Positions 15,588-23,840 of a stretch of 64,000 nucleotides of DNA are shown one piece after another. The stretch is taken from assembly GCA_964607025.1 (NCBI GenBank), contig CAZSIL010000003.1:23500-87499 (forward strand), written 5' to 3'. The first letter of the stretch is position 1, and the number at the start of each line of letters is the position of its first letter. Origin of the DNA: SIG565 sp964607025 (GTDB lineage Bacteria; Bacillota; Clostridia; Oscillospirales; Acutalibacteraceae). The position numbers and the translations under genes are program-made. The notes under the pieces were generated by a model. It searched no databases, had not been told where the DNA came from, and saw only the letters and a program-made list of their open reading frames with translations.

Positions 15588-16262
15588 ATGGCTATCATAA
15601 TTATCCGCACTTTACTTTTATATATTGTAGTTACTTTAAGTATTCGCCTAATGGGCAAACGCCAAATCGGTGATATGCAACCCAATGAGCTTGTGGTAAC
15701 TCTGCTTATATCCGAAATCGCCGCCATACCGCTTCAGGACACTACTCAACCCGTAGTAAACGGTATTGTGGCGGTTTTTATGTTGGTGATAATTGAAATA
15801 ATAATGTCGGTTTTAACTATGAAATTTTTGCATCTAAGACAGTTACTCAGCGGCAAGGCGATAATTATAATATCCGACGGTAAAATCGACCAACAAGCAA
15901 TGAAACAGGTACGACTGACGGTTATAGACTTAATAGAGCTCCTACGCGCTCAGGAAATTTTTGACATATCCACTGTGGCTTATGCTGTGCTTGAAGTCAA
16001 CGGAAGTTTAAGCGTACTGCTTAAAAATTCAGAGCAACCCTTAACAGCAAAGCAGATGAATATTAAAACCGATACCGATGCTTTATCTATGCCCGTTATT
16101 ACTGACGGCCGCATTATTACCGACTCCTTGCGCGCCGTACACAGTGATGAAACCAAGCTTAAAAAAATACTGAAGCACAAAACCACAAATATAAAAGATA
16201 TATTTTTAATGACTCTTGACAGGTGCGGCAACTATACAATAACCAAAAAGGAGAAAAAATAA
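15588..16262 (+). CDS. DUF421 (YetF-like) membrane protein
   Basis: 224 aa with three N-terminal hydrophobic helices (about 3-20, 36-52 and 58-80) and a cytoplasmic C-terminal DUF421 domain. RLMGKRQIGDMQPNELVVTLLISEIAA and DLIELLRAQEIFDISTVAYAVLE are family signatures. B. subtilis homologues have been linked to spore or envelope properties; the function here is unknown. GGTGA precedes the ATG. The stop overlaps the next start (TAATG). Confidence 0.9.
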   Translation: MAIIIIRTLLLYIVVTLSIRLMGKRQIGDMQPNELVVTLLISEIAAIPLQDTTQPVVNGIVAVFMLVIIEIIMSVLTMKFLHLRQLLSGKAIIIISDGKIDQQAMKQVRLTVIDLIELLRAQEIFDISTVAYAVLEVNGSLSVLLKNSEQPLTAKQMNIKTDTDALSMPVITDGRIITDSLRAVHSDETKLKKILKHKTTNIKDIFLMTLDRCGNYTITKKEKK

Positions 16263-16639
16263 TGAAGCGAATTATTGCCGCAGTTGTCTTGGCGCTTATA
16301 GTGTTAGGATTATGCTTTGCCGATATCACATTAACAAACCACATCCACGATACGCTTTCCCGGGAAGTTAAAGAATGCAAAACCGCCTTCGAGCAAAAGG
16401 ATTACACAAAAGCCGAAGAATATGCAAAAAAATTGGAAGCGGGATGGACCGAACACGAGCATATATTTTCCCTTTTCATAAATCACGAACTAATCGATGA
16501 TATGGGAGTTTCGGTTGCAAAGTTAGTTCCCTTAGCCGAAACACGAGACGATATGTTTTTGATAGAGTGCCGCGTGGTTGAAATGACACTTAAGCACATA
16601 AAAAACGATTCAAGGGTTAATCTACACAGTGTATTATAG
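16262..16639 (+). CDS. DUF4363 family membrane-anchored protein
   Basis: About 125 aa from the ATG at 16262, which overlaps the DUF421 stop; an upstream in-frame start at 16223 would lie inside DUF421. One N-terminal hydrophobic helix (about 4-22) anchors an extracytoplasmic helical domain (TLSREVKECKTAFEQKDY..). DUF421-DUF4363 pairs are frequent in Firmicutes, and the overlap suggests the two proteins work together. Function unknown. Confidence 0.8.
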   Translation: MKRIIAAVVLALIVLGLCFADITLTNHIHDTLSREVKECKTAFEQKDYTKAEEYAKKLEAGWTEHEHIFSLFINHELIDDMGVSVAKLVPLAETRDDMFLIECRVVEMTLKHIKNDSRVNLHSVL

Positions 16640-16640
16640 C

Positions 16641-16685
16641 AAAAGAAAAAACAGGCCTGATAACAGACCTGTTTGTTTTTCTTTT
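16641..16685. terminator. Shared terminator between DUF4363 and rpsT
   Basis: AACAGG..CCTGTT with an inner CTG-ATAA-CAG, flanked by an A-run on the left and T's on the right, so it can serve both convergent genes. Confidence 0.85.
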
Positions 16686-16693
16686 GGTTCTAC

Positions 16694-16957
16694 TTAGTCG
16701 TTAACCTTGTTTAAGCGGGTAACCAAAGCAGATTTTTTGTGAGCAGCTGTATTCTTGTGAAGAATACCCTTAGCAGTTGCCTGGTCAATCTTCTTAACCG
16801 CAGCTTTTACTGCTTCACCGGCATTTGCATCCTTGCTCTCGATAGCAGCATCCGCTTTCTTAACTGCTGTTCTGAGAGCCGAACGATAAGCCTTATTACG
16901 CTGATTGTTTGCCTCGTTTACGAGAACGCGTTTCTTTGCAGATTTAATATTAGGCAT
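16694..16957 (-). CDS. rpsT: 30S ribosomal protein S20
   Basis: Small-subunit protein binding 16S rRNA; 87 aa. MPNIKSAKKRVLVNEANNQR and the Lys/Ala-rich helices are typical, with KGILHKNTAAHKKSALVTRL at the end. AAGGAGGTG precedes the ATG. It stands opposite and upstream of gpr; this neighbour (rpsT-gpr) is common in Clostridia and Bacilli. Confidence 0.98.
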   Translation of the reverse strand: MPNIKSAKKRVLVNEANNQRNKAYRSALRTAVKKADAAIESKDANAGEAVKAAVKKIDQATAKGILHKNTAAHKKSALVTRLNKVND

Positions 16958-17017
16958 ATTGTCGCACCTCCTTGGGTAAATAATATATCAGTAATCCAAA
17001 ATTACTCGCGTAAAAGC

Positions 17018-17046
17018 ATTTTACCACTTTTCCCTTATAAATGCAA
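17018..17046 (-). promoter_or_regulatory. rpsT promoter
   Basis: Minus-strand -35 TTGCAT (17041-17046), 17-bp spacer, -10 TAAAAT (17018-17023). It gives a leader of about 55 nt. Confidence 0.7.
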
Positions 17047-17096
17047 CACTTTTTTAATATTTTTTTAAAATATACTAATAATAATGGAAAAGGTCC

Positions 17097-17266
17097 GGCG
17101 AAACATTTTTTTGTTTTGCCACAAAATCATAGATTTTGTGACAAATTTTTAGTAAAATTTGTCCTTGTCCATTGCAATGAGTATAGTGCACAATTAAATC
17201 TTTTAAAAATTCAATTGTGCAAAGCCGATAAAATCGGCTTGTCGAAACGCCTTTATGCGTTTCGAC
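17097..17266. repeat. Chain of abutting hairpins between rpsT and gpr
   Basis: Six inverted repeats lie end to end. H0 is 17097-17120 (GGCGAAAC/GTTTTGCC, one G-U), H1 17120-17140 (9 bp), H2 17140-17163 (10 bp). A 23-base gap containing the palindrome CATTGCAATG follows. H3 is 17187-17221 (TGCACAATT/AATTGTGCA), H4 17222-17240 (AAGCCGAT/ATCGGCTT) and H5 17241-17266 (GTCGAAACGC/GCGTTTCGAC). Neighbouring stems share a base or touch. The arms have unrelated sequences, so it is not a simple repeat array. It lies upstream of both rpsT (minus) and gpr (plus); whether it is transcribed is unknown. Confidence 0.8.
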
Positions 17267-17297
17267 TAACTACAATCATTATAATCTAGGTGATTTG

Positions 17298-18158
17298 ATG
17301 TTTAACAGAACCGATTTGGCAGTTGAGAAGCTAATTGATGCTCCGTCGCTACCAAAAAGTATTACAAACAGGGAAACCGAATACGGAAATATTTTGGTGG
17401 CTCACACTGTAATTAGCGACGATGATGGTGCAATATTTATGGGTAAACCCATTGGCGAATATATAACCGTAACTCTTCCCCACCCAATACAAAACTGCCT
17501 TGATAGTGAAGATGCCGAAAAAGTTATAGCCAATGAAATAAATAAGCTATTACCAAAAAGTCCAAAAAGTATTTTGGTGTTGGGGCTCGGGAACCGCGAA
17601 ATTACCCCTGATGCATTAGGGCCAAAAACTACCGAGTGCATACTCGCAACACGCCATATAACAAAAGCATTAGCCGATGAAATCGGTCTTTCCAATCTTA
17701 AAAGCGTCGCTGTAATATCGCCCGGTGTGCTCGGTCAAACGGGCATAGAAACGGGTGAAATTTTATCAGCGGTAGTGGCACGTATAAAGCCGTCCGCCGT
17801 TATTGTAATTGATGCGTTGGCGGCAAAAAGTGTAAAACGGCTCGGCGTCACGGTGCAGTTATCAAATACGGGTATAACGCCAGGGGCCGGTGTTGGTAAT
17901 GCGAGGCAGGAAATTAATGAAAAAACACTCGGTGTGCCCGTAATATCCATCGGAATACCCACAGTTGTTGAAGCCGCAACATTAATTTACGACCTGACAG
18001 ACCAAAAGCACAAAAAGAACAGTGATTACGGCAAAATGATTGTAACGCCAAGGGAGATTGATACTATAATCGAACACTCTGCTCGGCTTTTGGGCTTATC
18101 ACTCAACCGCGCATTGCAGCCCGAAATCGATAGCGAAATACTGCGCGTTTTGGTATAA
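17298..18158 (+). CDS. gpr: Germination protease GPR
   Basis: Endopeptidase that degrades small acid-soluble spore proteins when spores germinate; made in the forespore as a zymogen. About 286 aa, shorter than the B. subtilis enzyme. RTDLAVE at the start includes the usual processing region; LVLGLGNREITPDALGPK, SPGVLGQTGIETGEI and NTGITPGAGVGNAR are family blocks with the acidic active-site residues. The ATG at 17298 has AGGTGA just upstream. CATTATA at 17277-17283 resembles a sigma-G -10, but I see no convincing -35. Followed by spoIIP. Confidence 0.95.
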   Translation: MFNRTDLAVEKLIDAPSLPKSITNRETEYGNILVAHTVISDDDGAIFMGKPIGEYITVTLPHPIQNCLDSEDAEKVIANEINKLLPKSPKSILVLGLGNREITPDALGPKTTECILATRHITKALADEIGLSNLKSVAVISPGVLGQTGIETGEILSAVVARIKPSAVIVIDALAAKSVKRLGVTVQLSNTGITPGAGVGNARQEINEKTLGVPVISIGIPTVVEAATLIYDLTDQKHKKNSDYGKMIVTPREIDTIIEHSARLLGLSLNRALQPEIDSEILRVLV

Positions 18159-18197
18159 ACAACCGCTTTTTTTCATAAAAATAAAATGGTGGTTATA

Positions 18198-19238
18198 ATG
18201 AATTTTAAAAATTTTTCGGCTTTATGTTTAGTAATGTTAGCGGCACTCTATACGGGTGCCGACACTGTGTATAAATATATTGATTACCGCTTTCCCGCGC
18301 TTCGAGATGAAATAATCTCTGTACCGAATCTAATTGATACAGAACCGACAAAAGCGGAAATCATTTTACCCACCGAAGATAGCGAAAAACAAAAAAACGA
18401 GGAAGGAACTGAAGAAAAAGCCATAGAAACCGCCACTCCTCAAGCGGCGGTTGGTAAAATAACCGACCGATTCATATCTCCTTACGGAGCAGGCACCTCA
18501 TATAACAAGGTGTATCTTAAAAATAATAGCGGTGCAAATGTTGATTTAAAAGCACTGTTAAAGCAAGATTTAAGTTTTAAAATACAAAAAAACTCTGAGC
18601 CGCAGGTGCTTATAATGCACACTCACACAACCGAAAGTTATATGACCGAGCAGCGCGATTACTATGTTGCCGATGATGTTGCAAGACGAACCGATATAAA
18701 CAAAAATATGGCATACATAGGCAATATTTTTGCCGAAAAACTAACGGCGGCGGGTATCGGTGTTATTCACGATAAAACACTGCACGACCATCCATCATAC
18801 ACCGGCAGTTATAATCGCTCGGCCGAAACCGTTAAGAAACACCTGAAGAAAAACCCCAGTATAAAGATAGTAATTGACATCCACCGCGATGCCATTACAT
18901 CTTCCGACAAAACCAAAAGTCGCCCGATAGTAGAAATTGACGGCCAAAGATTAGCGCAAGTGATGCTTGTTATGGGAAGCGAAACAGGTGGGATAACCAA
19001 CTTCCCTAACTGGAAGCAAAATTTATCACTTGCGGTTAAATATCAACAAACTATGGAGGTTATGTATCCGGGACTTGCAAGGGCTATCACGCTCAATAGC
19101 GCAAAATATAACCAAAATTTAACGGTTGGTTCAATACTGCTTGAAGTAGGCAGTGAGACCAACACGTATAAAGAAGCCGCCGCGGCGGCAGAAGCCGCGG
19201 CGACGGCGCTTGTAAGTTTACTGAATACGCAAAAATAA
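18198..19238 (+). CDS. spoIIP: Stage II sporulation protein P
   Basis: Peptidoglycan amidase/endopeptidase that acts with SpoIID and SpoIIM in forespore engulfment. About 346 aa. An N-terminal membrane anchor (about 6-22) is followed by an acidic linker and the SpoIIP domain (about 125-340). MHTHTTESYM supplies a zinc His and DIHRDAI another; LTVGSILLEVGSETNT is the conserved C-terminal block with a catalytic Glu. The ATG at 18198 is chosen because GGTGG lies just before it, while the ATG at 18186 has none. Its stop overlaps the next start. Confidence 0.95.
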   Translation: MNFKNFSALCLVMLAALYTGADTVYKYIDYRFPALRDEIISVPNLIDTEPTKAEIILPTEDSEKQKNEEGTEEKAIETATPQAAVGKITDRFISPYGAGTSYNKVYLKNNSGANVDLKALLKQDLSFKIQKNSEPQVLIMHTHTTESYMTEQRDYYVADDVARRTDINKNMAYIGNIFAEKLTAAGIGVIHDKTLHDHPSYTGSYNRSAETVKKHLKKNPSIKIVIDIHRDAITSSDKTKSRPIVEIDGQRLAQVMLVMGSETGGITNFPNWKQNLSLAVKYQQTMEVMYPGLARAITLNSAKYNQNLTVGSILLEVGSETNTYKEAAAAAEAAATALVSLLNTQK

Positions 19239-19435
19239 TGAATTCTAAAAGAATATTCTGGAGAACGGTTAAAATAAGCTCTATAATACTTTTTAATATT
19301 ATTCTTTTACTTTACGGAATTTGTGTTGCCTATAAAAACACGCGGTTTATCGCCTTCGGCGAATACTGTGAAATTATAGAAATCAACGATAATTCCATTA
19401 AATTATTCGATTATGAAATTAAAACTGATACTTAA
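19238..19435 (+). CDS. Small single-pass membrane protein downstream of spoIIP
   Basis: 65 aa; I do not recognise a family. The start ATG overlaps the spoIIP stop (TAATG), so translation is probably coupled. One hydrophobic helix (about 13-31) is followed by a short extracytoplasmic tail, IAFGEYCEIIEINDNSIKLF. Its position suggests a part in sporulation, which is inference. Confidence 0.6.
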   Translation: MNSKRIFWRTVKISSIILFNIILLLYGICVAYKNTRFIAFGEYCEIIEINDNSIKLFDYEIKTDT

Positions 19436-19444
19436 TTTATAGCA

Positions 19445-20842
19445 TTATTTTGCAAATTCCTGCATTGCGCGATATGCCATATAAATATCGAATTTAGCCG
19501 TAGTCTCAAACGGCGCGTGCATAGAAAGTACGGGAACGCCAAGGTCAATAACGTCAATGCCTAAGTTTGCTATATACATAGCAACCGTACCGCCGCCGCC
19601 AATATCAACTTTACCGAGTTCCCCCATTTGCCATACAACGTTTGCATTATCGAGCAACGCGCGTATCTCAGCAACGTATTCGGCACTCGCATCCGACGTG
19701 CCACTCTTTCCCCTGGCACCTGTATATTTCGTAATTACAACACCGTAATTAAGCAGCGATGCGTTTCTACGCTCAAATACATCCTGGAAAGTTGGGTCCA
19801 TTGCCGCATTAACGTCGGCAGATAAGCATTTTGAATTGCGAAGCGCTACTGTGGGGTCTACCTCCTGCATTTCAGCAATATCGAAAACCAAATACTTTAA
19901 AAATGCTGATTCAAGCCCCGTGTTACCCGCAGAGCCCGTTTCTTCCTTATCGGCAAGAACGGTTACAAGCGTGTGGCACGGTTTTTTTGTGTCTATTGCT
20001 GCCATAATGGCGGGATATGCACAAACGCGATCATCCTGACCATAAGCGCCTATCATTGAACGGTCAAGCCCTATATCGCATGATTTTACTGCGGGTACAC
20101 ACTCAAGCTCTGCCGATAAGAAATCGCTTTCGTTAATACCATATTTTTCATTTAAAATCTTTAAGATATTAAGTTTTACAAGTTCACTGCCCTTGTCATC
20201 TTTGAAGGGGCGGCTACCGATAAGGACGTTTAGTTCCTCACCCTTGATACCTTCAGCCAACGTGCGTTTGCTCTGCTCGGCTGCTAAATGCGGCAACAAA
20301 TCGTTTACTACAAATTTGGGGTCGTTATCATCTTCACCGATATTAACGTTTATAACGGTACCGTCTTTCTTTACAAAAACTCCGTGAAGAGCAAGTGGCA
20401 CTGCAGTCCACTGGTATTTACGTATACCTCCGTAATAATGAGTTTTAAAGAGTGCTAAATCTATCTCTTCATAAATCGGATTGGGTTTTAAATCAAGACG
20501 TGGTGAATCTATATGCGCGGCGGTGATATGGACGCCTTTATCTGCCAATTCTTCACCTACACATACAAGTGCCAACGCTTTACCGCGGTTGTTTACAAAA
20601 TAGCGGTCACCCGCTTTGTATTTTTTGCCGCGTTCAAATTCCGAAAATCCCGCTGCCGTGGCTAATTTTATAGCCGCATCAACCGCTTCTCGTTCGGTTT
20701 TTGCTTCATCTAAAAATCTTTTATATCCCTTGCAAAATTCATCTGCGGCTAAAAGCACTGCATCATCACAAACTAAACATCCGTTTGTCTTTTTATTAAA
20801 TAACTGTTCTTTTAATTCTTCGCTTTTTATTTTATCAGCCAT
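19445..20842 (-). CDS. M18 family aminopeptidase
   Basis: Zinc aminopeptidase (aspartyl aminopeptidase/aminopeptidase I family), probably cytoplasmic, cleaving N-terminal residues. It is 465 aa, the family length. Metal-ligand motifs are TAAHIDSPRLDLKP (near 85), ADKEETGSAG (near 295) and DPTFQDVF, with VLSMHAPFE near the C-terminus. It is the last gene of the DUF951-prfA-sua5-coaE-M18 run, 12 bp behind coaE. Confidence 0.93.
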   Translation of the reverse strand: MADKIKSEELKEQLFNKKTNGCLVCDDAVLLAADEFCKGYKRFLDEAKTEREAVDAAIKLATAAGFSEFERGKKYKAGDRYFVNNRGKALALVCVGEELADKGVHITAAHIDSPRLDLKPNPIYEEIDLALFKTHYYGGIRKYQWTAVPLALHGVFVKKDGTVINVNIGEDDNDPKFVVNDLLPHLAAEQSKRTLAEGIKGEELNVLIGSRPFKDDKGSELVKLNILKILNEKYGINESDFLSAELECVPAVKSCDIGLDRSMIGAYGQDDRVCAYPAIMAAIDTKKPCHTLVTVLADKEETGSAGNTGLESAFLKYLVFDIAEMQEVDPTVALRNSKCLSADVNAAMDPTFQDVFERRNASLLNYGVVITKYTGARGKSGTSDASAEYVAEIRALLDNANVVWQMGELGKVDIGGGGTVAMYIANLGIDVIDLGVPVLSMHAPFETTAKFDIYMAYRAMQEFAK

Positions 20843-20854
20843 AACTTTGCCTCC

Positions 20855-21433
20855 CTACAAAATATCTTTTAACATTTTTTCAAAATTATTTATGAATTCC
20901 GCTTTATCGCCATTGTTGGTTATTACAAAATCGCAATTATCAAAATAAAATTCATCGGGTTTGCCCGCATTTATTCGACTTGTTGCCTGTAGCTCTGTTA
21001 AATTGTCTCTTTTAATTATTCTTTTAAAACGGACATCCTTGTCCGCTATAACACCGACCGTTTTATTACATAAACTATCAGCGCCGCTTTCAAATAACGT
21101 CGGCGCATCAAGTAAGATATATTCTTTGCCGCTACTATCTATTAGTGCATTTATTTGAGTCACGATAAAAGGTAAAACCGTTTTATTTAACAACTCGGTT
21201 TTAGCTTTGTTTTCAAATGCGGCGGCGGCTAATTTTTTTCGGTTCAGGTTACCATTTTCAATTATATCTTTGCCAAATGCCAAAGTGAGCGCACTTTTAA
21301 CCTTATCAGTTTCTAAAACGCGGTGCGCAACTTTATCACAATCGATAACATAAAAGCCAAGCTCGTCGGCTTTACTTGCGGCATCACTCTTACCTGCGCC
21401 CGTTTGCCCTGTAAGTCCTAAAATAAATCTCAT
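20855..21433 (-). CDS. coaE: Dephospho-CoA kinase
   Basis: Last step of coenzyme A synthesis: phosphorylates the ribose 3'-OH of dephospho-CoA. 192 aa. Walker A GLTGQTGAGKSDAA at 6-19, the IDCDKVAHRVLE segment, LLDAPTLFESGADSLC and a C-terminal lid. The start overlaps the sua5 stop by 4 bp. Coupling with sua5 and prfA is common in Clostridia. Confidence 0.95.
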   Translation of the reverse strand: MRFILGLTGQTGAGKSDAASKADELGFYVIDCDKVAHRVLETDKVKSALTLAFGKDIIENGNLNRKKLAAAAFENKAKTELLNKTVLPFIVTQINALIDSSGKEYILLDAPTLFESGADSLCNKTVGVIADKDVRFKRIIKRDNLTELQATSRINAGKPDEFYFDNCDFVITNNGDKAEFINNFEKMLKDIL

Positions 21434-22449
21434 AATTCTATCACCCGAAAAGCCGCGGCACGAATAAGTCGGTTATAAACAGCTAATCCCACACCGCTTT
21501 TTGATGGTGCGTGTATGTAGGCGTTTTTATAACCTTTTTTATCGATTTCGCGTAATACTTTAAATAGGTTTTGCGCTAATGTAATCTCATTTTTTCTGCT
21601 ACCGTACGTAATATACGGAATTTTAATACCTGTATCTTCGCAAAAGCACACCGCAACCGAATCGGTTTTGTCATTTACAAAACTGGCAAATTCATCAGCG
21701 TCGCCATCCACTAAATATACTGTAGCGGTAGGCGCATAATGCTTGTACTTCATACCGGGACTAGCGACAGTTTCACCCGTTTTAAGTTCATTTAAAACGG
21801 CATTATCTATCTCGACATTTCCGATCACTTCGGCAATCTGTTCGGCGGTTACGGCGCCGGGACGTAAAATTCTCGGTGTATCACCCATAAGTGATATAAC
21901 GGTAGATTCAACCCCAACAGTACAGTCGTGTGCATCAATAATGGCATCTATCTTCCCGTTTAAATCATCTATTACGTGCTGGGCGGTCGTGGGGCTGGGA
22001 CGCCCCGAAGTATTGGCTGACGGCGCAGCAAGTGGTAAATTTGATGCCGAAATTATAGCCCTTGCTATTTTATCCGACGGCATTCGCACAGCCACCGTAT
22101 CAAGTCCGCGGCTCACACTCTCGCTTATTTTATCCGATTTTTTTAGTACCATAGTTAACGGTCCCGGCCAAAATTTCTCAGCCAAAGTATAAGCAATATT
22201 CGGTATTCGGACCGCTACTGCATCAAGCATTTCCAAACTGGAGATATGAACTATAAGCGGATTATCCTGTGGTCTGCCTTTTGCGGCAAACACCTTTGAT
22301 ATTGCGGTATCACTTAAAGCACTGGCGGCAAGTCCGTACACGGTTTCGGTAGGTATAGCAACTATTCCGCCGTTTTTTAGTATATTTGCGGCGGTGTTAA
22401 TCTCACCTGCGCACTCGCTGCCGCTGATTTTAATTATTTTCGTTTCCAT
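21430..22449 (-). CDS. sua5: Threonylcarbamoyl-AMP synthase, Sua5 type
   Basis: Makes threonylcarbamoyl-AMP from threonine, bicarbonate and ATP for the t6A modification at tRNA position 37. 339 aa with two domains: YrdC fold (about 10-205; GGIVAIPTETVYGLAA, KGRPQDNPLIVHI, APSANTSGRPSPT) and the C-terminal Sua5 domain (about 225-335, with SPGMKYKHYAPTA). It starts exactly at the prfA stop, so the two are coupled. Confidence 0.95.
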   Translation of the reverse strand: METKIIKISGSECAGEINTAANILKNGGIVAIPTETVYGLAASALSDTAISKVFAAKGRPQDNPLIVHISSLEMLDAVAVRIPNIAYTLAEKFWPGPLTMVLKKSDKISESVSRGLDTVAVRMPSDKIARAIISASNLPLAAPSANTSGRPSPTTAQHVIDDLNGKIDAIIDAHDCTVGVESTVISLMGDTPRILRPGAVTAEQIAEVIGNVEIDNAVLNELKTGETVASPGMKYKHYAPTATVYLVDGDADEFASFVNDKTDSVAVCFCEDTGIKIPYITYGSRKNEITLAQNLFKVLREIDKKGYKNAYIHAPSKSGVGLAVYNRLIRAAAFRVIEL

Positions 22450-23525
22450 TAGTTTTCTTCGTCCGCTTTTAGCATTTCGGCACGGTAATGGGTTATGAGT
22501 GACTCAACAATTTCATCCATATCACCGTTTAAAATTTGCTCAATTTTGTAGAGCGTCAAGCCGATTCGGTGGTCGGTAACGCGACCCTGCGGATAGTTAT
22601 AGGTCCTGATTCGCTCACTTCTGTCGCCCGTACCCACCTGTTGCTTACGGTCGGATGCAATAGCGTCATTTTGCTCTTGCATCATCATTTCATACAGGCG
22701 CGAACGCAAAACCTTCATCGCCTTATCCTTGTTTTTATACTGACTGCGCTCATCCTGGCACTCAACCACAAGGCCTGTCGGTAAATGGGTAATACGGATA
22801 GCCGATTCGGTTTTATTAACGTGCTGACCGCCAGCACCACCCGCGCGGTAGGTATCAATCTGCAAATCTGCGGGATTAATTTCAATTTCAACTTCCTCGG
22901 CTTCAGGAAGCACCGCTACGGTTACGGTGGAAGTATGAATTCTGCCCTGAGTTTCGGTTTCGGGCACGCGCTGTACGCGGTGAACGCCGCTTTCGTATTT
23001 AAGGCGGGAATAAGCCCCTTCTCCTTCTATCATAAAGCTGACTTCTTTATATCCGCCAAGCTCGGTTTCGTTAGCGCTTATAATCTCGGTTTTCCAACGA
23101 CGCGACTCGGCATACATTGAGTACATGCGCATAAGCACACCCGCAAAAAGCGCCGCTTCTTCGCCACCAGCACCGCCGCGGATTTCAACGATAACGTTTT
23201 TATCATCATTAGGGTCACGCGGCAAAAGTAAAATTTTAAGTTCTTCCGAGGTTGACTCTATTTTAAGTTTGGCTTCTGCTAACTCTTCTTCAACAAGTTC
23301 TTTGAAATCCTTATCAAGTCCACCCGCTTCAAGCAGTTCTTTCGCCTCCGCCTCACTGTTTTTAGCGGTAACATACTCACGGTATTTTTCAACTATGGGT
23401 GTTAACTGTTTGTGCTCCTTCATAAGTTTTTTAAACAACTCATTATCTGATACGGTTTCGGGCTTTGTCAAATCTAAACTGATTTCCTCAAAACGCTCTT
23501 CAACCGATTTTAATTTATCAAACAT
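22449..23525 (-). CDS. prfA: Peptide chain release factor 1
   Basis: Recognises UAA and UAG and releases the peptide. 358 aa. The catalytic GGQ is in YRAGGAGGQHVNKTESAIR (about 229); VHRVQRVPETETQGRIHTST and the C-terminal superdomain are typical. The gene starts at the DUF951 stop (shared region 23525). No programmed frameshift site is visible. Confidence 0.97.
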   Translation of the reverse strand: MFDKLKSVEERFEEISLDLTKPETVSDNELFKKLMKEHKQLTPIVEKYREYVTAKNSEAEAKELLEAGGLDKDFKELVEEELAEAKLKIESTSEELKILLLPRDPNDDKNVIVEIRGGAGGEEAALFAGVLMRMYSMYAESRRWKTEIISANETELGGYKEVSFMIEGEGAYSRLKYESGVHRVQRVPETETQGRIHTSTVTVAVLPEAEEVEIEINPADLQIDTYRAGGAGGQHVNKTESAIRITHLPTGLVVECQDERSQYKNKDKAMKVLRSRLYEMMMQEQNDAIASDRKQQVGTGDRSERIRTYNYPQGRVTDHRIGLTLYKIEQILNGDMDEIVESLITHYRAEMLKADEEN

Positions 23526-23713
23526 TAATTTTCTTCCTCTCTCTCAATCTGCTTTATGCCCTTTTCACATTTAACGCGCGTTAACATTATCTCACGAGAA
23601 CAACCCATGCATTTGATTTTAAAATCCGCGCCGATTCTTGTCACTTGAAATCGGTTTGCTCCGCAAGGATGTGTTTTTTTCATAACCAAAATATCGCCTA
23701 CTCTCACGTCCAT
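23525..23713 (-). CDS. DUF951 family protein
   Basis: About 62 aa, cytoplasmic. VGDILVMKKTHPCGANRFQV and FKIKCMGCSREIMLTR are the family signature, with Cys residues that could bind zinc. Function unknown. Start at 23713 because GGAGAG precedes it; the ORF could extend five codons. First gene of the prfA operon, which is a frequent position for DUF951 in Clostridia. Confidence 0.85.
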   Translation of the reverse strand: MDVRVGDILVMKKTHPCGANRFQVTRIGADFKIKCMGCSREIMLTRVKCEKGIKQIEREEEN

Positions 23714-23744
23714 AAGCAAACTCTCCAATTCATATATTTATATT

Positions 23745-23773
23745 ATTATACTCTAAATTAGTATTAAAGGCAA
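23745..23773 (-). promoter_or_regulatory. Promoter of the DUF951-prfA operon
   Basis: Minus-strand -35 TTGCCT (23768-23773), 17-bp spacer, -10 TATAAT (23745-23750). It lies back to back with the promoter at 23781-23809. Confidence 0.7.
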
Positions 23774-23780
23774 TATTTTC

Positions 23781-23809
23781 TTGATAAAGATACGGTTTAA
23801 TGTTAAAAT
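23781..23809 (+). promoter_or_regulatory. Promoter of the SbcD/SbcC-like pair
   Basis: -35 TTGATA (23781-23786), 17-bp spacer, -10 TAAAAT (23804-23809). Confidence 0.7.
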
Positions 23810-23840
23810 AAAAGTACAATTAATTTATGGGGTGTTAATT

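Noticed and set aside
17120..17266. CRISPR array or tandem repeat
   Set aside because: The hairpin arms differ from one another, with no repeated unit or regular spacers.
17277..17283. Sigma-G promoter for gpr
   Set aside because: A fitting -10 (CATTATA) exists, but no acceptable -35 at the correct distance, so it is not listed as a feature.
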